Part shown: in pieces, positions 62,579-64,000 of the stretch
Layout: every line of letters begins with the position of its first letter
How positions within the stretch are numbered: the stretch's first letter is position 1
Translations under genes and position numbers: made by a program
The notes under the pieces: model-generated
The model's input: only the letters and a program-made list of their open reading frames with translations
Database searches by the model: none
Told to the model about the DNA's origin: nothing
Source of the DNA: Nitrospiraceae bacterium
Lineage (GTDB): Bacteria > Nitrospirota > Nitrospiria > Nitrospirales > UBA8639
Assembly (NCBI GenBank): GCA_020632595.1
Contig: JACKFF010000005.1
Location: 62,001 to 126,000, forward strand
Length of the DNA stretch: 64,000 nucleotides
Reading direction: 5' to 3'

Positions 62579-62947
62579 ATGATGGTTGTCGGCACGCCGT
62601 GGGCGAAAGTTTTGTCTGGGATTATGCTTGTTAATGAGCGCTTGGTGGCTTGGAGAAGTTCCAAGCCCAATTCAATCTTAATTGAGAGATTTGCGCTGTA
62701 TTTTGACCCTCAACAGGCTTTCGTGACCTTAGGAATCCTGTAATATAGGAGAATCCCAGGGCTACCCCCCCATGCGATGACGAATGACGGCTCCAAAGAG
62801 GGTGGATCATGTGCATTTGATGCAGGTGCCTGTCCGCATGAAATCTTTGTAATAACGGATCTTCCCTCCGGAACATATCCTTTTCATTGCCCACTGCTCC
62901 CCATCATGTGGAGTATGGTCGAAGTTGGGATCCCTCTCGCGACCTGA
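62579..62947 (+). pseudogene. Decayed cupredoxin (blue copper-type protein)
   Basis: One frame of 123 codons with a TAA at codon 55 reads as a cupredoxin: a possible signal-like start (MMVVGTPWAKVLSGIMLV), FDPQQAFVTLGIL, the stop, then PPHAMTNDGS, CAFDAGACPHEIFVITDLPS and GTYPFHCPLLPIMWSMVEVG. In live cupredoxins the copper ligands are the His of 'HxVT', the Cys and His of 'HCxxHxxM', and the Met. Here the first His, Cys and Met positions persist but the second ligand His is Leu. The stop plus the lost ligand argue for inactivation rather than a sequencing slip. A live relative may exist elsewhere in the genome. Confidence 0.75.
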
Positions 62948-63173
62948 TCCGTCTGCCCTTCAAGGGGTCAACGAGAAGGTAAAGGAACTTTGGGTTTTTG
63001 GGGTAGGCACCATTTTCCCGCACAACCCCTTGACTCTCAAAAATGGTAAATTATTATTAGAAAAAGGTCCTCAGGATTTGCGGCAACACAAATTGAGATT
63101 CCCCCTTATCATCGAAGAAGGGGAATCGGAAATATTTTGAATATGGGAACCCACCGGGTTCAAATCAAGACAT

Positions 63174-64000
63174 ATGTCTGGATCTGAACACGAGCAGATA
63201 GCAAGGCTCCGAGTCTTTCTGAATCAACAGGTAATTGGCCAGGAGGGTCTTACCCTCAGGCTCTTGATTGCCTTAATGGCTGATGGCCATCTTCTTGTTG
63301 AAGGTGCGCCGGGTTTAGCCAAAACTACCGCTATAAAAACCTTGGCCTCCGGGATTGAAGCTGATTTTCACCGGATTCAGTTTACCCCGGATTTACTCCC
63401 CGCCGATATTACCGGGACCGATATTTATCGTCCTCACGACGGCTCGTTTCGCTTTCAACAGGGGCCGATTTTTCACAACCTTGTCCTGGCCGATGAAATT
63501 AATCGCGCCCCCGCTAAGGTGCAGGCCGCCCTATTAGAGGCCATGGGAGAACATCAAGTGACAATCGGGCGAACCAGTTATCCCTTGCCCGAGTTGTTTT
63601 TAGTCATGGCTACCCAAAACCCCATCGAGCAGGAAGGAACGTATCCTTTGCCTGAAGCGCAATTGGATCGTTTTCTACTCTATGTCCGGGTGCAATACCC
63701 CGATGTGGAAGGAGAGCGGAAGATTGTCGAACTTGTTCGTCGACAAGCCAGGACCATTCCCGGGGAGGTAAGGGCAGCCCCCACCCCCGTTCCTCAAAAG
63801 GTGATTGTGGCGGCTCGACGACAGATGTGGGATTTATATGTTGCGCCCGCACTAGAAGAATATATCGTCCAATTAGTTATGGCCACACGCGAACCCGGGC
63901 CCTATAGCTCCACGCTGAAGCGATGGATCCGGTTTGGGGCTAGCCCTCGGGCAACCATTGGAATGGAGCGGTGTGCCAGGGCGCATGCCTGGCTGGAAGG
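63174..64000 (+). CDS. MoxR-family AAA ATPase (partial, runs off right edge)
   Basis: The first 275 codons of a MoxR ATPase are present. The Walker A-type segment is VEGAPGLAKTTAIKTLA, Walker B is NLVLADEINRAPAKVQAALL, and sensor 1 is MATQNPIEQEGTYPLPEAQL. The family assists folding or activation of protein complexes, often with a von Willebrand factor A partner encoded next to it; the partner would be beyond 64000. The ATG at 63174 gives a normal MoxR N-terminus (SGSEHEQIARLRVFLNQQVI) but has a weak ribosome-binding site. Confidence 0.92.
   Translation, partial: MSGSEHEQIARLRVFLNQQVIGQEGLTLRLLIALMADGHLLVEGAPGLAKTTAIKTLASGIEADFHRIQFTPDLLPADITGTDIYRPHDGSFRFQQGPIFHNLVLADEINRAPAKVQAALLEAMGEHQVTIGRTSYPLPELFLVMATQNPIEQEGTYPLPEAQLDRFLLYVRVQYPDVEGERKIVELVRRQARTIPGEVRAAPTPVPQKVIVAARRQMWDLYVAPALEEYIVQLVMATREPGPYSSTLKRWIRFGASPRATIGMERCARAHAWLE

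Noticed and set aside
62925..63140. 71-residue plus-strand frame before moxR
   Set aside because: It overlaps the cupredoxin remnant in another frame and shows no start signal or homology.
1..64000. CRISPR arrays, rRNA genes, transposases, integrases
   Set aside because: I looked for regular repeat-spacer arrays, rRNA landmarks and recombinase motifs and saw none; the tmRNA gene was also not found.

Overview
The window is about 64 kb of a bacterial chromosome that includes the replication origin region. Gene content and order suggest a Nitrospirota bacterium, probably Nitrospira-like: a large sigma-54 activator, a SurA-type chaperone, bactofilins next to parAB, an F1-only ATP synthase operon, cupredoxin remnants and a palindromic intergenic repeat of a kind I recall from that group. 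This assignment is inference; no rRNA or other phylogenetic marker was tested.

Layout, left to right. (1) 0-20 kb: infC (partial)-thrS with tRNA-Val, a Fis-type regulator, an SLC13-type transporter, a heptose cytidylyl/adenylyltransferase (rfaE2), mfd, a SurA-like PPIase and argG. Next comes a minus-strand cluster of a GNAT acetyltransferase, an ATP-grasp ligase, a large protein with a possible papain-like Cys/His/Asn site, a 90-residue protein and a dicarboxylate symporter. It faces a sigma-54 activator with dyad operators directly in front of it. An aminotransferase follows. (2) 20-26 kb: a palindromic repeat, engB, a STAND-like ATPase, then an accessory patch. The patch holds an AbiTii-domain protein, a partial copy of the smpB 3' end, a frameshifted ParE toxin with its antitoxin, and an overlapping SLOG/phosphoribosyltransferase pair, ending at the intact smpB. 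(3) 26-38 kb: a DciA-like gene, gyrA, gyrB, dnaN and dnaA on the minus strand, and an origin-like segment with DnaA boxes and a DnaA-trio-like tract. Two DsrE/DsrH-like genes and hisS follow. (4) 37.6-46 kb: the conserved plus-strand cluster rpmH-rnpA-yidD-yidC-mnmE-mnmG-rsmG-parA-parB with two parS sites. (5) 46-54 kb: two bactofilins, mnmA, atpHAGDC and an RluD-type pseudouridine synthase. (6) 54-64 kb: small unknown genes, tRNA-Arg, a GT39-type glycosyltransferase, a dienelactone hydrolase, a carbamoyltransferase/SxtJ/DUF5989 set, a small exported protein, a decayed cupredoxin and a partial MoxR ATPase.

Most of the window is housekeeping: replication initiation, chromosome segregation, tRNA modification, membrane protein insertion and energy conservation. 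The parts most worth follow-up are the ATP-grasp/GNAT/papain-like cluster, the accessory patch bounded by the smpB duplication, the origin architecture, and three likely broken genes (parE, cupredoxin, and the 5' end of rnpA).
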